NCBI GenBank assembly: GCA_000016765.1
Contig: CP000701.1
Location: 158,758-222,757 of the forward strand
Direction of reading: 5' to 3'
DNA length: 64,000 bases
Source: Rhizorhabdus wittichii RW1
GTDB lineage: Bacteria; Pseudomonadota; Alphaproteobacteria; Sphingomonadales; Sphingomonadaceae
Each line of letters begins with the position of its first letter. The stretch's first letter is position 1. The position numbers and the translations under genes were made by a program. The notes under the pieces were generated by a model. The model searched no databases. It had not been told where the DNA came from and worked only from the letters and a program-made list of their open reading frames with translations. Shown piece by piece: positions 29,009-39,022 of this stretch.

Positions 29009-29883
29009 TCTCATCTTGATTGTCGCTACGCTCGCATCCTGTCAGTCGCCGCGCATCTCGGCGCTGGCCGGTGACAATCAGCAGCCGAACGATCGGTCCG
29101 AAGCATCGATGGCACTCCGGAACCTGCATCCAAACCCTCGCCAGTTCGCTATCGCTCAGCCACCGCTCGCGCGCCTTGACCGCTTTGGGCGTCTCCATAC
29201 CTTCCATCGGACTTCTATCGATGTCGCCGCGGCTCACCGCCCATCGGAACAGGCGCCTCAGTACGGCAAAGACGTTACGGCGATTGGCTGCTGCTCACGG
29301 CATGCGATCAAAGACGGCAACGACGTCAACACGAGTGATCGCGGGAAGGGCTTTGTCCCTCAGCACCGGCTTGACGTGCAGGTGCAGCGATCGCGTTACA
29401 AGCGTCGACCACCCTTTTCCCTTGCAGCTTGCAGCGAACCGGTCGGCGTAGTTTGAGAAGGCCAGATCGACAGCCTCGCGGCGTCGCTGCTTATCGGCTT
29501 CGACCGGGTCGACGCCTTGATCGACGAGGCGAAGTAATCTCGTCGCTTCCTCGCGAGCGGTGAACGGCGTCCAGGGCGAGCCATGCCCGCCGATCGTATA
29601 GCGACGCGTCTTCGCCTCCCGTCCGCCCATGCGAAACTGGACGACGTAGGACGCAGACCCGCCAGCGCTGATCTTCAGTCCGAAGCCCTTCAATTCGTCG
29701 TCCCAAAGGAAGCCGGTAACGCCGCCTGCCTGGAGTGCGTCGAGGGTCCGCTTGGTGATTTTTCCCGTGGCCATGACGAACCTCATGTACCAAAAAAGTA
29801 ATCACCCAGCAATCACCGAACCGGAAGTGGGCGGCGGCGCGCTTCGGCATAAACTACTGAAAACGCTGGGAAGGCGCTGCTAA

Positions 29884-30387
29884 GCCGTTGGCCTAAATTC
29901 GCACGTATCGGAAGTACGTGGCTACAAGCCCAACGATCGCGACCTCCAGGAGCTTGACCGGCTGCGCGGGGAGACGAGCCGGAATACGATTGCGCCCATA
30001 GCAGCCCGTGAAGTCGATGTCGTCCGCCGGTCATCCGGGATGGACCGCCAGAGCGACGGCAGTGGACTAGAACGGCCGGGTGCGCGGCGCGCCGATCGTG
30101 GCACCACGCCGAATGATCGCGCGGCCGACAGCCAGATGCGCGTGATGGAGGCAGTGATACGACGGACGTTGTTCGACAATCCCGAGGCGGTTGCGCGGGT
30201 GATGACAGTCGCCCGCACACAGCTCGATGCGGATATCGCGGCGGGCCGCAATATCCGACCGGCAATGGTCAAGGACGCCTCCCCCAGCGTTAGGCAGGAT
30301 GTGGTCCGCGGCCGTGACCCAGACACACCCCCCATCCCTCGTCCGGGTCGCGAGCCCAAGCCTCAGGAACGCAGCCGCTCTCGGTGA
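29884..30387 (+). CDS. Unrecognised open frame lacking a start codon (possible 3' gene fragment)
   Basis: 167 codons open from a TAA at 29881. The first ATG is at 30040, yet the part before it (VRGYKPNDRDLQELDRLRGE) looks as protein-like as the rest, so the 5' end is probably lost. It is charged and Arg/Pro-rich at the C-terminus (GREPKPQERSRSR), with MEAVIRRTLFDNPEAVARVMTVA as a likely helix. A mobilisation-protein tail came to mind, but no motif supports it. The opposite-strand frames here look like shadows. Confidence 0.35.
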   Translation, partial: AVGLNSHVSEVRGYKPNDRDLQELDRLRGETSRNTIAPIAAREVDVVRRSSGMDRQSDGSGLERPGARRADRGTTPNDRAADSQMRVMEAVIRRTLFDNPEAVARVMTVARTQLDADIAAGRNIRPAMVKDASPSVRQDVVRGRDPDTPPIPRPGREPKPQERSRSR

Positions 30388-30729
30388 CTGGGAATCGGTC
30401 TTTGGTGCCGTAGCTCCTCTGCGACAAAATGGGTTCGGCGATCGCCTCCTGGTTTAAGAACCTGCACATTTGTTCGGATTGGACGAACATTTATCGTGAT
30501 TGGCAAACCACGAGGGGCATAACTTGAGCCTGCCGGATATACTATGCGCGCGAACCGTCCCGCAAAGCGCGACAATCTTGCCAGATAATATAATCACCGT
30601 TATATCGAACGCGCCGGACATCGCTCACGGAGGCTCGAATTGCGCGAAGGATATAATCTCAAGACGCTTGGACCTCGGGCCGCCCAGCTGATCGTCGAAC
30701 TCAACGAGCGCCGTCAGCCGATCTTTTCA
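30388..30729. other. Intergenic stretch without a supported gene
   Basis: 342 bp, AT-richer near 30590. A plus-strand run ending LKTLGPRAAQLIVELNERRQ just before 30729 may be the tail end of a gene cut by the Tn3 element, but it has no start codon and no recognised family. Confidence 0.4.
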
Positions 30730-30888
30730 GGGTTCTCGTGACGGCGGTGCAAAAAGTGCCGCTAAGCAAGTTATTGAATTATCTAAATAAAAGCCAATTA
30801 TGAGTTGTAACCCATTGATATTTAAGGCGAGTGAGGTTTTTCGACCTTTCGTCTTCGGCGTGTAGGCTCGTCTTGGGAGGGTCGAGTC

Positions 30889-33807
30889 GTGGATGTGCCG
30901 CTTCGACAATATCTTGGTTGGGAACGCTTTCCGGCAAATTTGACCGAAGCTGAAGTCGCTTCCTTCTTCTCACTTTCCGGGGATCAACGGCGAGCCGTTT
31001 GCCGCCGCCGCCGCCCGTTGAACCGGTTGGGCCTGGCGCTGCAGATCGGCTTTCTTCGACTAACGGGGGCGTCGCTTAATTCCGTGGAGATGATCCCGCC
31101 GCAAGTCCTGGCTCATATCGGCGCGGAGCTCGGGATTGCACCACCCCGCCTTGCCTCAATCCGCGCGCTTTACCGCCGCCGCCGCACGTTGTTCGAGCAC
31201 CACGACGCAGCGAAACAGGCGCTGGGTGTACGCGATCTCACCGAGCATGGGGAACGTGCGCTAAATGGCTTTCTGCGGCGTGAGGCCGGCGACAAATTTC
31301 TGGTCGACGAGTTGGAACAAGCCGCGCGCGCATGGCTCCATGATCACCACTATCTCCAATTGCCCGGGCGGCGGCTGCGGGGGTCGGCGGCAGCAGCCCG
31401 CCGCCAGCACGATGGCGGACTGTTGGTGAGCGCAGTGGCCGCTGTGGGGACAGAACAAGCGAAAGCCTGGCCGCTCATGCTGTCGGAGACGATGACGAAC
31501 GGCAAGACGCGATTGGAATGGCTTCGAGACAGTCCTGCGTCCCGTAAAACCAAAGGGCTCGCCGACCACATCGCGAAGATCGATTTTCTGAAGAAGCTTG
31601 GAGCCGAGAAGCTCGACCTCGGCTTGGCGACCGGAATGCTAAAGGCCCAGGCGCGATCAATGCTCTACCGCAAGCCTGCGACACTCAAGCGGATGCGCGG
31701 CGAGCGCAAGACCCTCGAGATAGCCTGCTTTTTACGCCTGCAATTGCTGCGTCTCACAGACGATGGTCTGGGAATGATCGATTATCGGATCGCCGATCTC
31801 TGGCGCCAGGCCCGGACCCGCGCCGAGGCGGCGGTTGAGGTCGAACTGCACCAGCATCAGGCGTTGGTCATGGACTTGGCATGCCTTGTCGATGACGAGA
31901 ACAGCTCCGATTCCACCGTGCGCGACCAGATGCGCAGAAGACTGGCGCCGTTCCTGCCGGCCGGCGCGCACGGTCCGTCCACGAAGGTTGACCGGGTCCG
32001 GCGGGAACTGGCGACAGCAGCCAGAGGTGCCAGTGAGTTGCTGGGCGCCGCTTCGTCGATCAGTCTGGATGTCCCATCGACGCACCCGCTTGCGCAGGCC
32101 CTCGCGACACTGGGCCGGCTGGAGGTTTCGGGAGGACGACAACTGCCGGAGGGCACAGACAATCCATTCGGCCGGACATGGTCGTTCCTCATCGATCAAC
32201 CGGACCGCGAGGCCGCCCTTGGCGGCTATAGGGCGGCGACGCTCGTGCTGCTGAAACGCTCAGTGCGCAATGGCCAGGCCAGCGTCGTCCACAGCCTGGA
32301 ACATCGTGCCCCTGAGGACCGTCTGATTCCAAAAGCGCAATGGCAAAAGGAACGAGCACGGTACGCGCGAAACCTCGCGGTGTCAGCCAAGCCGGAGGTG
32401 ACCATCCGCTGGATCAAGGATGAACTCGCGACGGCCTTGAAAGCGATCGATGCTGCGGTGTCCAAGGGCGATATCCGGATCGAAAACGACCGCTTGGTCG
32501 TCCCAAAACTCAAGGCGGCGCCGGAAGATGAAAAGCTCAAGGCCATTCGGCGCGAGCTATTCGCCGGCGTCGGAAAGATCCAGCTACCGGACCTGCTGAT
32601 ATCCATTGATGCCACTACGCATTTTTCCTGGGTCCTGTTGGGCAGGGCGCCGCGAAGCGAGCATGAACTCATACTCCTTTACGCGGCCCTGATAGCCCTG
32701 GGCTCCGATCTGACCGCCGCCGACATGGCGCGCATGACGCTCAATATTGAGGCCGACGCTGTCGGTGAGATGATGCGCCGCATCGAGGCGAATGGTCGAT
32801 TGCCGGCAGCCAACCGTGTGGTACTTGATCATTTCAGGACGCTCCCGGTCACGAGATTGTGGGGAGGCGGACTTCAGGCATCAGCCGACATGATGAGCCT
32901 TGATGCAACCCGTCGTCTTTGGACAGCCCGCTATGATCCGCGCCGCCGCACGCCGGCGGTCGGAACCTACACCCATGTGCTCGACCAATGGGTGATCCTA
33001 CACGACCAGGCGGTCGTGCTGAACCGTCGGCAAGCGGGGGCCGCTATCGAAGGGGCTCTTCGCCACGAATCCGTCGACCTCCACCGTGTCGCGGTGGATA
33101 CCCATGGCCACACACATTTCGGCATGGCGCTGGCCAATCTGGTGGGGTTTGATCTCGCCCCGAGGCTGGCCGGGATGAACAAACGCAAGCTGTATCTCCC
33201 ACGTGGCCTGAATATACCTGCCACCCTTCGACCGATTGTGAGCGAGACCGTCTCACTCAGTGCCATCACCCAGGGCTGGGACCCGCTCCTGCGGATTGCG
33301 GCATCGACCAAGAGTGGCTGGTGTTCGGCGACCTACGTTCTGGACCGCTTTGGCAGCGCCGCACGAGGCGATGAAGCATTTCAGGCAGGAGATGCCTTCG
33401 GCAAGCTCTTGCTTACCCGCTTTCTGGGCGCTTATCTTGGCGATCCGGCGTTCAGAGGGATGAATGACGCCCTGCTTAGCCAAGGTGAGTCGGTCCACAC
33501 CCTGCAGCGCGCGATCTATTCCGGCCCGATCGGCGCACGGCATGGCCGGACGCCAGAGCAGATGGCCGCGATATCGTCAGGCCTGACATTGCTTACCAAC
33601 GTCATCATGACGTGGAACGCGACCCGGATCGGTGAGGTTCGAGCGCGAATGCCGGACATCTTTCCGGATCACCACATCAAGCACATCGCCCCCAACGCGC
33701 ACGAGCATATCAACACCAAGGGCGTCATCACGATTGACGTCTCGCTACACCGGGACCGGCTCTTGGGCGCGGGACCGCCAGCGGCCGGGATTAGAAATGT
33801 AATATGA
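30889..33807 (+). CDS. tnpA: Tn3-family transposase
   Basis: 972 residues, full length, opening MDVPLRQYLGWERFPANLTE. Catalytic acidic positions are likely in LLISIDATTHFSWVLLG, AVDTHGHTHFGMALANLVGF and the C-terminal MNDALLSQGESVHTLQRAI block. Intact; the 3' quarter is repeated downstream. Confidence 0.95.
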   Translation: MDVPLRQYLGWERFPANLTEAEVASFFSLSGDQRRAVCRRRRPLNRLGLALQIGFLRLTGASLNSVEMIPPQVLAHIGAELGIAPPRLASIRALYRRRRTLFEHHDAAKQALGVRDLTEHGERALNGFLRREAGDKFLVDELEQAARAWLHDHHYLQLPGRRLRGSAAAARRQHDGGLLVSAVAAVGTEQAKAWPLMLSETMTNGKTRLEWLRDSPASRKTKGLADHIAKIDFLKKLGAEKLDLGLATGMLKAQARSMLYRKPATLKRMRGERKTLEIACFLRLQLLRLTDDGLGMIDYRIADLWRQARTRAEAAVEVELHQHQALVMDLACLVDDENSSDSTVRDQMRRRLAPFLPAGAHGPSTKVDRVRRELATAARGASELLGAASSISLDVPSTHPLAQALATLGRLEVSGGRQLPEGTDNPFGRTWSFLIDQPDREAALGGYRAATLVLLKRSVRNGQASVVHSLEHRAPEDRLIPKAQWQKERARYARNLAVSAKPEVTIRWIKDELATALKAIDAAVSKGDIRIENDRLVVPKLKAAPEDEKLKAIRRELFAGVGKIQLPDLLISIDATTHFSWVLLGRAPRSEHELILLYAALIALGSDLTAADMARMTLNIEADAVGEMMRRIEANGRLPAANRVVLDHFRTLPVTRLWGGGLQASADMMSLDATRRLWTARYDPRRRTPAVGTYTHVLDQWVILHDQAVVLNRRQAGAAIEGALRHESVDLHRVAVDTHGHTHFGMALANLVGFDLAPRLAGMNKRKLYLPRGLNIPATLRPIVSETVSLSAITQGWDPLLRIAASTKSGWCSATYVLDRFGSAARGDEAFQAGDAFGKLLLTRFLGAYLGDPAFRGMNDALLSQGESVHTLQRAIYSGPIGARHGRTPEQMAAISSGLTLLTNVIMTWNATRIGEVRARMPDIFPDHHIKHIAPNAHEHINTKGVITIDVSLHRDRLLGAGPPAAGIRNVI

Positions 33808-34774
33808 AAAACCTCCCCAGTGAGGAATATCAATCACTTACAAGAAACAATGCGTCGTTATTTAAGCAATTTCAACGGGTTGCTTAGCGGCACTTTTTGC
33901 ATGGCCGTCACGAGAACCCCGAATCCGTCGACCTCCACCGTGTCGCGGTGGATACCCATGGCCACACACATTTCGGCATGGCGCTGGCCAATCTGGTGGG
34001 GTTTGATCTCGCCCCGAGGCTGGCCGGGATGAACAAACGCAAGCTGTATCTCCCACGTGGCCTGAATATACCTGCCACCCTTCGACCGATTGTGAGCGAG
34101 ACCGTCTCACTCAGTGCCATCACCCAGGGCTGGGACCCGCTCCTGCGGATTGCGGCATCGACCAAGAGTGGCTGGTGTTCGGCGACCTACGTTCTGGACC
34201 GCTTTGGCAGCGCCGCACGAGGCGATGAAGCATTTCAGGCAGGAGATGCCTTCGGCAAGCTCTTGCTTACCCGCTTTCTGGGCGCTTATCTTGGCGATCC
34301 GGCGTTCAGAGGGATGAATGACGCCCTGCTTAGCCAAGGTGAGTCGGTCCACACCCTGCAGCGCGCGATCTATTCCGGCCCGATCGGCGCACGGCATGGC
34401 CGGACGCCAGAGCAGATGGCCGCGATATCGTCAGGCCTGACATTGCTTACCAACGTCATCATGACGTGGAACGCGACCCGGATCGGTGAGGTTCGAGCGC
34501 GAATGCCGGACATCTTTCCGGATCACCACATCAAGCACATCGCCCCCAACGCGCACGAGCATATCAACACCAAGGGCGTCATCACGATTGACGTCTCGCT
34601 ACACCGGGACCGGCTCTTGGGCGCGGGACCGCCAGCGGCCGGGATTAGAAATGTAATATGAAAAACCTCCCCAGTGAGGAATATCAATCACTTACAAGAA
34701 ACAATGCGTCGTTATTTAAGCAATTTCAACGGGTTGCTTAGCGGCACTTTTTGCATGGCCGTCACGAGAACCCC
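33067..34774 (+). repeat. 854-bp direct tandem duplication of the tnpA 3' end and right inverted repeat
   Basis: 33067-33920 and 33921-34774 appear identical: the open frames ending at 33807 and 34661 encode the same C-terminal ~250 residues. Each unit starts GAATCCGTCGACCTCC inside tnpA and ends with the terminal repeat GAGAACCCC. The second unit has an open frame (33897-34661) starting in the repeat, but it is only a transposase tail. Confidence 0.95.
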
Positions 34775-34776
34775 TG

Positions 34777-35679
34777 GATAAGCTCGGTATCGCCCGCCGG
34801 ACGTTCTACCGCTGGTATGATCGCTACCTTGAAGGCGGGCCGGAGGCGCTGGAGGATCGGCCGTCGGCGCCAAGCCGAGTGTGGAACCGCATCGGCGACG
34901 ACATCCAGGACCAGATCGTGGAACTGGCGCTGGAAGAGACCGATCTGAGCCCCCGCGAACTGGCGGTGCGCTTCACCGACGAGAAGCGCTACTTCGTGTC
35001 GGAATCGACGGTTTACCGTCTGCTGAAGGCCCATGATCTGATCACCAGCCCGGCCTATGTCGTGATCAAGGCCGCCGATCAGTTCCACACCAAGACCACC
35101 CGGCCGAACGAGATGTGGCAGACTGATTTTACCTACTTCAAGATCATCGGTTGGGGCTGGATGTACCTGTCGACCGTGCTCGACGACTTCTCGCGCTACA
35201 TCATTGCCTGGAAGCTGTGCACCAACATGCGAGCCGAGGACGTGACCGACACGCTGGACCTCGCGCTCAAGGCCTCGAGCTTGGACAGCGCCACCGTGCT
35301 GCACAAGCCCAGGCTGCTCAGCGATAACGGCCCCAGCTACATCGCGGGCGAACTGGCGGAATATATCGAGGCCCGGAAAATGAGCCATGTGCGCGGCGCT
35401 CCGATGCATCCCCAGACCCAGGGCAAGATCGAACGCTGGCACCAGACCCTGAAAAACCGCATCCTGCTGGAAAATTACTTCCTGCCCGGCGACCTCGAAG
35501 CCCAGATCGAGGCCTTCGTCGAGCACTACAACCACCAGCGTTACCACGAGAGCCTGAACAACGTGACGCCCGCCGATGCCTACTTAGGCAGGGCGCCGGC
35601 GATCATCCAACAGCGTGAAAGGATCAAGCGACAGACCTTCGAACATCGGCGCTTGCAACACCGCAAGCTCGCCGACTAA
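34777..35679 (+). pseudogene. IS3-family element B OrfB, 5'-truncated (fragment B1)
   Basis: About 300 residues of an IS3 OrfB: the helix-turn-helix part starts at DKLGIARRTFYRWYDRYLEGG, then the rve integrase core with MWQTDFTYF, LSDNGPSY and the Glu in MHPQTQGKIERWHQTLKNR. The first ~27 codons, present in the copy at 49088, are replaced by the Tn3 element 2 end. The 390 bp shared with 49168-49555 are the same. Confidence 0.9.
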
Positions 35680-35755
35680 CATCAACCCCCAGACGAGGCC
35701 CGCACTCCGCTAATCTACGCCGAGAGTTGTGCCGAATGTTCTGACGACGGACAGC

Positions 35756-36499
35756 GCCGATCTGGTCGGTGAGCGTCGATACGCTGAGCGGCACGCCTTC
35801 GCTGGCAAAGCGCTCGGCCTGCCGGTGGAGCGGCTGATGCTGGCCGTACTTGTCGAACAGCAGCATGGCGAGGAAGCTGGGGCCAGCCCAACCGCGCGGA
35901 GTGACGTGGAACGGGGCTGGCGGCTGCGTGATCTTCTCGCAGTCCCGGCAGGCGAACTTCTCACGCACGGTCTGGATCACCTTCCACGAGCGCGGGATCA
36001 CTTCCAGCGTCTCGGTCACATCCTCGCCGAGCCTGGAAAGCCGGTTGCTACCGCAGGCCGGGCACGAGCACGGCGTGGAGACGACGACACGTTCACGCGG
36101 GAGGTGATCGGGGAAGGGCTTCCTGACGGGCTTGTTGCGCTCGAACGCGACGACGGTGGTCATCTTGGCTGCAGCGGCTTCGGCGGCGAGTTCGTCTTCG
36201 GCCGCGTCGGCTTCGAGATCCTCAAGCTCAAGCTCGAACTGTGCGAGCAGCCGCTCGGTGCGTTCGGCGCTGGCGCCGTACTGCTCGCGCCGCAGCCTGG
36301 CATTCTGCAGCTTGAGATGCGCAATCATCGCCTCGACTGCGGTCTCGCGGGCGCGGGCGTTGGCCAGGGCGGCCTCCGCCTCATCCGCCCTGTGGGTCGC
36401 CATCGCGAGCAGCGCCTGAAGCGCTTCCACGTTGTTCGGAAGGGACGAAACGGCGGCTTCCATGAGAGGGAGTGAATCATTGTCAGCCCCTTCGATCAA
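35756..36499 (-). pseudogene. IS66 TnpC, N-terminal half
   Basis: About 247 residues: a coiled-coil start, the LRREQYGASAERTERLLAQFE motif, a zinc-finger CSCPACGSNRLSRLGEDVTE with partner FACRDCEKITQPPAP, and the beginning of the catalytic region. The DDE core is missing, so it is inactive. Confidence 0.9.
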
Positions 36500-36524
36500 G
36501 CCGGAAATGCGCCCACTTTACCCG

Positions 36525-36866
36525 CTATCCGGCACTCTGTGGCCGCCAGGAATATTGCGGGTTGCGCCAGTCGATCCCGTCGAGCAGGCAGGCAAGCTGG
36601 GAGCTCGTCAGCGACACCACACCGTCCCTGGCGGAAGGCCAGATGAAACGTCCCTTCTCGAGCCGCTTGGCGTAGAGCGACATGCCGACCCCGTCGTGCC
36701 ATATGATCTTCACCAGCGTGCCGCTGCGCCCCCGGAAGACCCAGAGGTCGCCGGCGAATGGGTCCTTCGTGAAATGCTGCTGGACCATCGCCGCCAGACC
36801 CTGCATCCCACGACGCATATCGGTGTGGCCCATCGCGATCCACACCCGCGCGCCGGAAGGGATCAT
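36525..36866 (-). CDS. tnpB: IS66 accessory protein TnpB
   Basis: 113 residues with the family pattern GHTDMRRGMQGLAAMVQQ and VKIIWHDGVGMSLYAKRLEKGRF. Overlaps tnpA by four bases. Complete, but the element is disabled. Confidence 0.93.
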   Translation of the reverse strand: MIPSGARVWIAMGHTDMRRGMQGLAAMVQQHFTKDPFAGDLWVFRGRSGTLVKIIWHDGVGMSLYAKRLEKGRFIWPSARDGVVSLTSSQLACLLDGIDWRNPQYSWRPQSAG

Positions 36867-37231
36867 CGCAGCGCCTTCAGTGCTGCAACCACCTGCGCAG
36901 GCGAGGCCGATGCGAAGATGTTCACCCGTTTACCGCGCGCCAGCTCGACAATCATCGCGGGTTGCAGACTTGGGTGGGCCGCTCCTTCGTCGTCCACGAC
37001 CACAGCCTCAGCGAAGCACGGTGCTGGCAACCTGTCCGACGCCGGATCGACTTGCGCTTCCCGGATCTTGCGCCGCCAAGTGTAGATCAATGCCGTCGAG
37101 ATATCGTGCCGTCGGCAAACCTCGGCGACGCAGGCCCCGGGCGAAAACGCCTCGGTCAAAATTTGCAGCCGCTCCTCGTCACTCCAACGCCGGCGCCGTT
37201 CCGGCCCCGAAAACACCGTGATCTGCCCCAT
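36863..37231 (-). CDS. tnpA: IS66 accessory protein TnpA
   Basis: About 122 residues with a helix-turn-helix: RRWSDEERLQILTEAF, then CVAEVCRRHDISTALIYTWRR. I start at 37231 (MGQITVF) rather than 37252. First gene of the IS66 element. Confidence 0.88.
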   Translation of the reverse strand: MGQITVFSGPERRRRWSDEERLQILTEAFSPGACVAEVCRRHDISTALIYTWRRKIREAQVDPASDRLPAPCFAEAVVVDDEGAAHPSLQPAMIVELARGKRVNIFASASPAQVVAALKALR

Positions 37232-37278
37232 CGACCGCTCCCAACCGCGCAAAAAGGAGCACGCTTAAGAACGCTCAC

Positions 37279-37752
37279 TCACCTGCCGCGCAAGGCGGGG
37301 CTCGCCGGACAGATACGCAGTTCACAGACATTGCGCTGGTTGAAGACTATCTCGATGCAATCCATGCCCGGGTCCCGTCGATGGCGCTGGCAACGACCGC
37401 CCAGAACAAGGGCGCGGACGTGATCGCGGCAGCCTGGGCATCGCGCCACAATGTGCCGGTGATCCTGTGCAAGCCAGATACCTCGCGGGGACCTTCGGCG
37501 CCCTATCAGCGCAATGCGCGCATGCTGGCCTTCAAGCCGGTCGAGGCGGTGGTGTGCAGCGGCGGCGGCATCCAGGCGAACCTTGCCGACCGTCTGCGCG
37601 AAGCACGCATTCCCCTCCACATCGTGCGCGACGCATCGGTCCAGAACGAGGCTCCGGCGGCGCGGGCCAAAACCGCAGCGCAAGCTGAGCGGCCTGCGAT
37701 GAAGCGCACGGCATGTGGCACCGTCAATGGCGATGAACTGCCGCCATTCTGA
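37279..37752 (+). pseudogene. SLOG/DUF2493-type protein, C-terminal fragment
   Basis: 157 codons open from the IS66 end. Sequence LATTAQNKGADVIAAAWA and VEAVVCSGGGIQANLADRLRE fits the DUF2493 (YspA, SLOG superfamily) proteins common on alphaproteobacterial plasmids, which are near 300 residues, so the N-terminal half has been removed by the IS66 insertion. Followed by a good terminator. Ligand unknown. Confidence 0.7.
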
Positions 37753-37779
37753 GCGGGGTCTGCTCCGATTGTATCATCC

Positions 37780-37820
37780 AGAAGGGTGTCTGGACTCACC
37801 GCCGGATGCCCTTCTTTTTT
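37780..37820 (+). terminator. Rho-independent terminator
   Basis: Arms AGAAGGGTGTC and GATGCCCTTCT pair over 11 positions with two G-U pairs, followed by TTTTTT. Ends the DUF2493-type transcript. Confidence 0.75.
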
Positions 37821-38184
37821 GTCGATCGGGACCACACTGTCATGGCCCGGCTCGCTCGCTTCTTGCCCTCGCCAGTAACGGCCTGACGGCCTGCTGGCTG
37901 GGGCGCGAAGGCTTCGCATCGGCCGGGCGGACAAGCCTCGTGCCTGGGACCAACGGGGGTGCTGCCCAACAGGGTTTAACACTCTCGCAGAATTCCAAGC
38001 ATGATGGCCGCCATTGGCCCACGTCAAGAAGGGCGGTTCCCCCAATTTTTACGCCTGAAGAAGGCGAAAAAATCGGCTCCCCCACCCCCGCTGCGCGGCG
38101 GGCCGCGGGCGGCCCGTTCCTGACCCGGTCCAAGCTCGGCCATCGGGCAAGAGACCTCTTCAATTCCTTTGACAGGAGGCTCAC
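37821..38184. other. Intergenic stretch without a supported gene
   Basis: 364 bp upstream of the 103-residue gene. It holds GC-rich inverted segments (for example CTGCGCGGCGGGCCGCGGGC) and a clear AGGAGG just before 38185. No open frame resembles a family. Confidence 0.5.
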
Positions 38185-38496
38185 ATGAACGCTCTTACCA
38201 AGACCCTCGACATCCCGGCTTTCGACCCCATCAGCTATGATGCAGCGGTGCGCGCCGCGACGATCCGGGCCCAGCACAGCTTCTTCGACAGCCATGTCAT
38301 CGAGGACGAGTTCGGCTGCTTTCTCGCCATCGACGAGGGCGACTACAACGCCCTGCCCCAGGACCTGATCGACCGGATCGTCCATTCCGTCCCGGGCATG
38401 ATGGCCGACGACTTTGACGAAGCGAACATCGCCCGCGCCGCAAGCTTCATGAGCGTGGTGATGGATCCCGACTGGGACGCGGATTGTCCGTTCTGA
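38185..38496 (+). CDS. Small acidic conserved-type hypothetical protein
   Basis: 103 residues, strongly acidic, starting MNALTKTLDIPAFDPISYDA with a perfect AGGAGG seven bases upstream. IEDEFGCFLAIDEGDYN and the C-terminal DPDWDADCPF are notable. I do not recognise a domain. A terminator follows directly, so it is probably its own transcript. Proteins of this look occur near DUF2493 genes on plasmids. Confidence 0.75.
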   Translation: MNALTKTLDIPAFDPISYDAAVRAATIRAQHSFFDSHVIEDEFGCFLAIDEGDYNALPQDLIDRIVHSVPGMMADDFDEANIARAASFMSVVMDPDWDADCPF

Positions 38497-38516
38497 AATG
38501 ATCATCGACCACAGCG

Positions 38517-38556
38517 CCGGAGGGCACCGACAAGGGGCTCTCCGGCCCCCTTTTTT
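38517..38556 (+). terminator. Rho-independent terminator after the 103-residue gene
   Basis: CCGGAG and CTCCGG arms, or the alternative AAGGGGC/GCCCC pairing, directly followed by CCCTTTTTT. Confidence 0.65.
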
Positions 38557-38571
38557 GCGTGTCCAAATAAA

Positions 38572-38602
38572 GCGCAGCCGGGGCATCTAACCCCGGCTGC
38601 GC
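38572..38602 (-). terminator. Rho-independent terminator of the minus-strand 75-residue gene
   Basis: Perfect 12-bp stem GCGCAGCCGGGG/CCCCGGCTGCGC with a 7-nt loop; on the minus strand it is followed by TTTATTT. Confidence 0.75.
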
Positions 38603-38623
38603 TGGCCTCTGCCGAGGCCGGTT

Positions 38624-38851
38624 TCAGCTTGCCCGAAGGCGCTTCTCGGCTTCGTCCAGACCGAGCTTTCCGAGAGCGGCGAAGAATGCTTCGACTCTCT
38701 CGAACGGCGCCTTGCCGAGAACTGACTTGTGCATCAGCTCGACGCTTGCCGCCCGCTCGTTTGTCCGCAGTTTCGCCTCGCGCGCTTCCAGCGCTTGACG
38801 CTCCTTTGCGATTGCCTGTCTTTCGGCTTCGAGACTTCCTTTTCTGGCCAT
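38624..38851 (-). CDS. Small basic coiled-coil hypothetical protein
   Basis: 75 residues from the ATG at 38851 (GAGG upstream). RQAIAKERQALEAREAKLRT forms a charged coiled coil, then a helical tail FERVEAFFAALGKLGLDEAEKRLRA. No named family. Convergent with the 103-residue gene; each has its own terminator. Confidence 0.7.
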   Translation of the reverse strand: MARKGSLEAERQAIAKERQALEAREAKLRTNERAASVELMHKSVLGKAPFERVEAFFAALGKLGLDEAEKRLRAS

Positions 38852-39022
38852 GGTTGTACCTCGTGGGTTGGTGCTGAAACCTCCCGCGCGCGAGGATCGG
38901 CATCTCGGCCCGCTTGGCAAGCCCCCTGCCCCTATCTGCATCAGCTACCCCTGCCGATCCTCGGCAATGCCGCAGCGCCGGCATGCCGCTGACAGGCCGT
39001 GCAAGGCCCACCCGGATTCGGC

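Larger units (their letters stand above)
30730..34774 (+). mobile_element. Tn3-family element 2, IS1071-like, with duplicated right end
   Basis: Encodes only tnpA and has no resolvase. The ends are unusually long, about 115 bp of similar inverted repeat starting GGGTTCTCGTGACGGC on the left (30730) and GGGGTTCTCGTGACGGCC on the right. The right end occurs twice, at 33920 and 34774, because the last 854 bp are tandemly duplicated. Single-gene layout and ~110-bp repeats resemble the known architecture of IS1071, though the protein is clearly different. The left flank is unknown DNA and the right flank is IS3-B orfB; no target duplication joins them. Confidence 0.85.
35746..37278 (-). mobile_element. 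IS66-family element, truncated at its tnpC end
   Basis: Carries tnpA, tnpB and the first half of tnpC on the minus strand. The intact outer end is at 37278, reading GTGAGCGTTCTTAAGCGTGC inward. The other end is lost: tnpC changes to foreign sequence after STLTDQIGAV, next to the IS3-B remnant. The left boundary is approximate. Confidence 0.85.

Noticed and set aside
33897..34661. 254-codon open frame as a separate gene
   Set aside because: It is the duplicated C-terminal part of the Tn3 element 2 transposase, starting in the terminal repeat.
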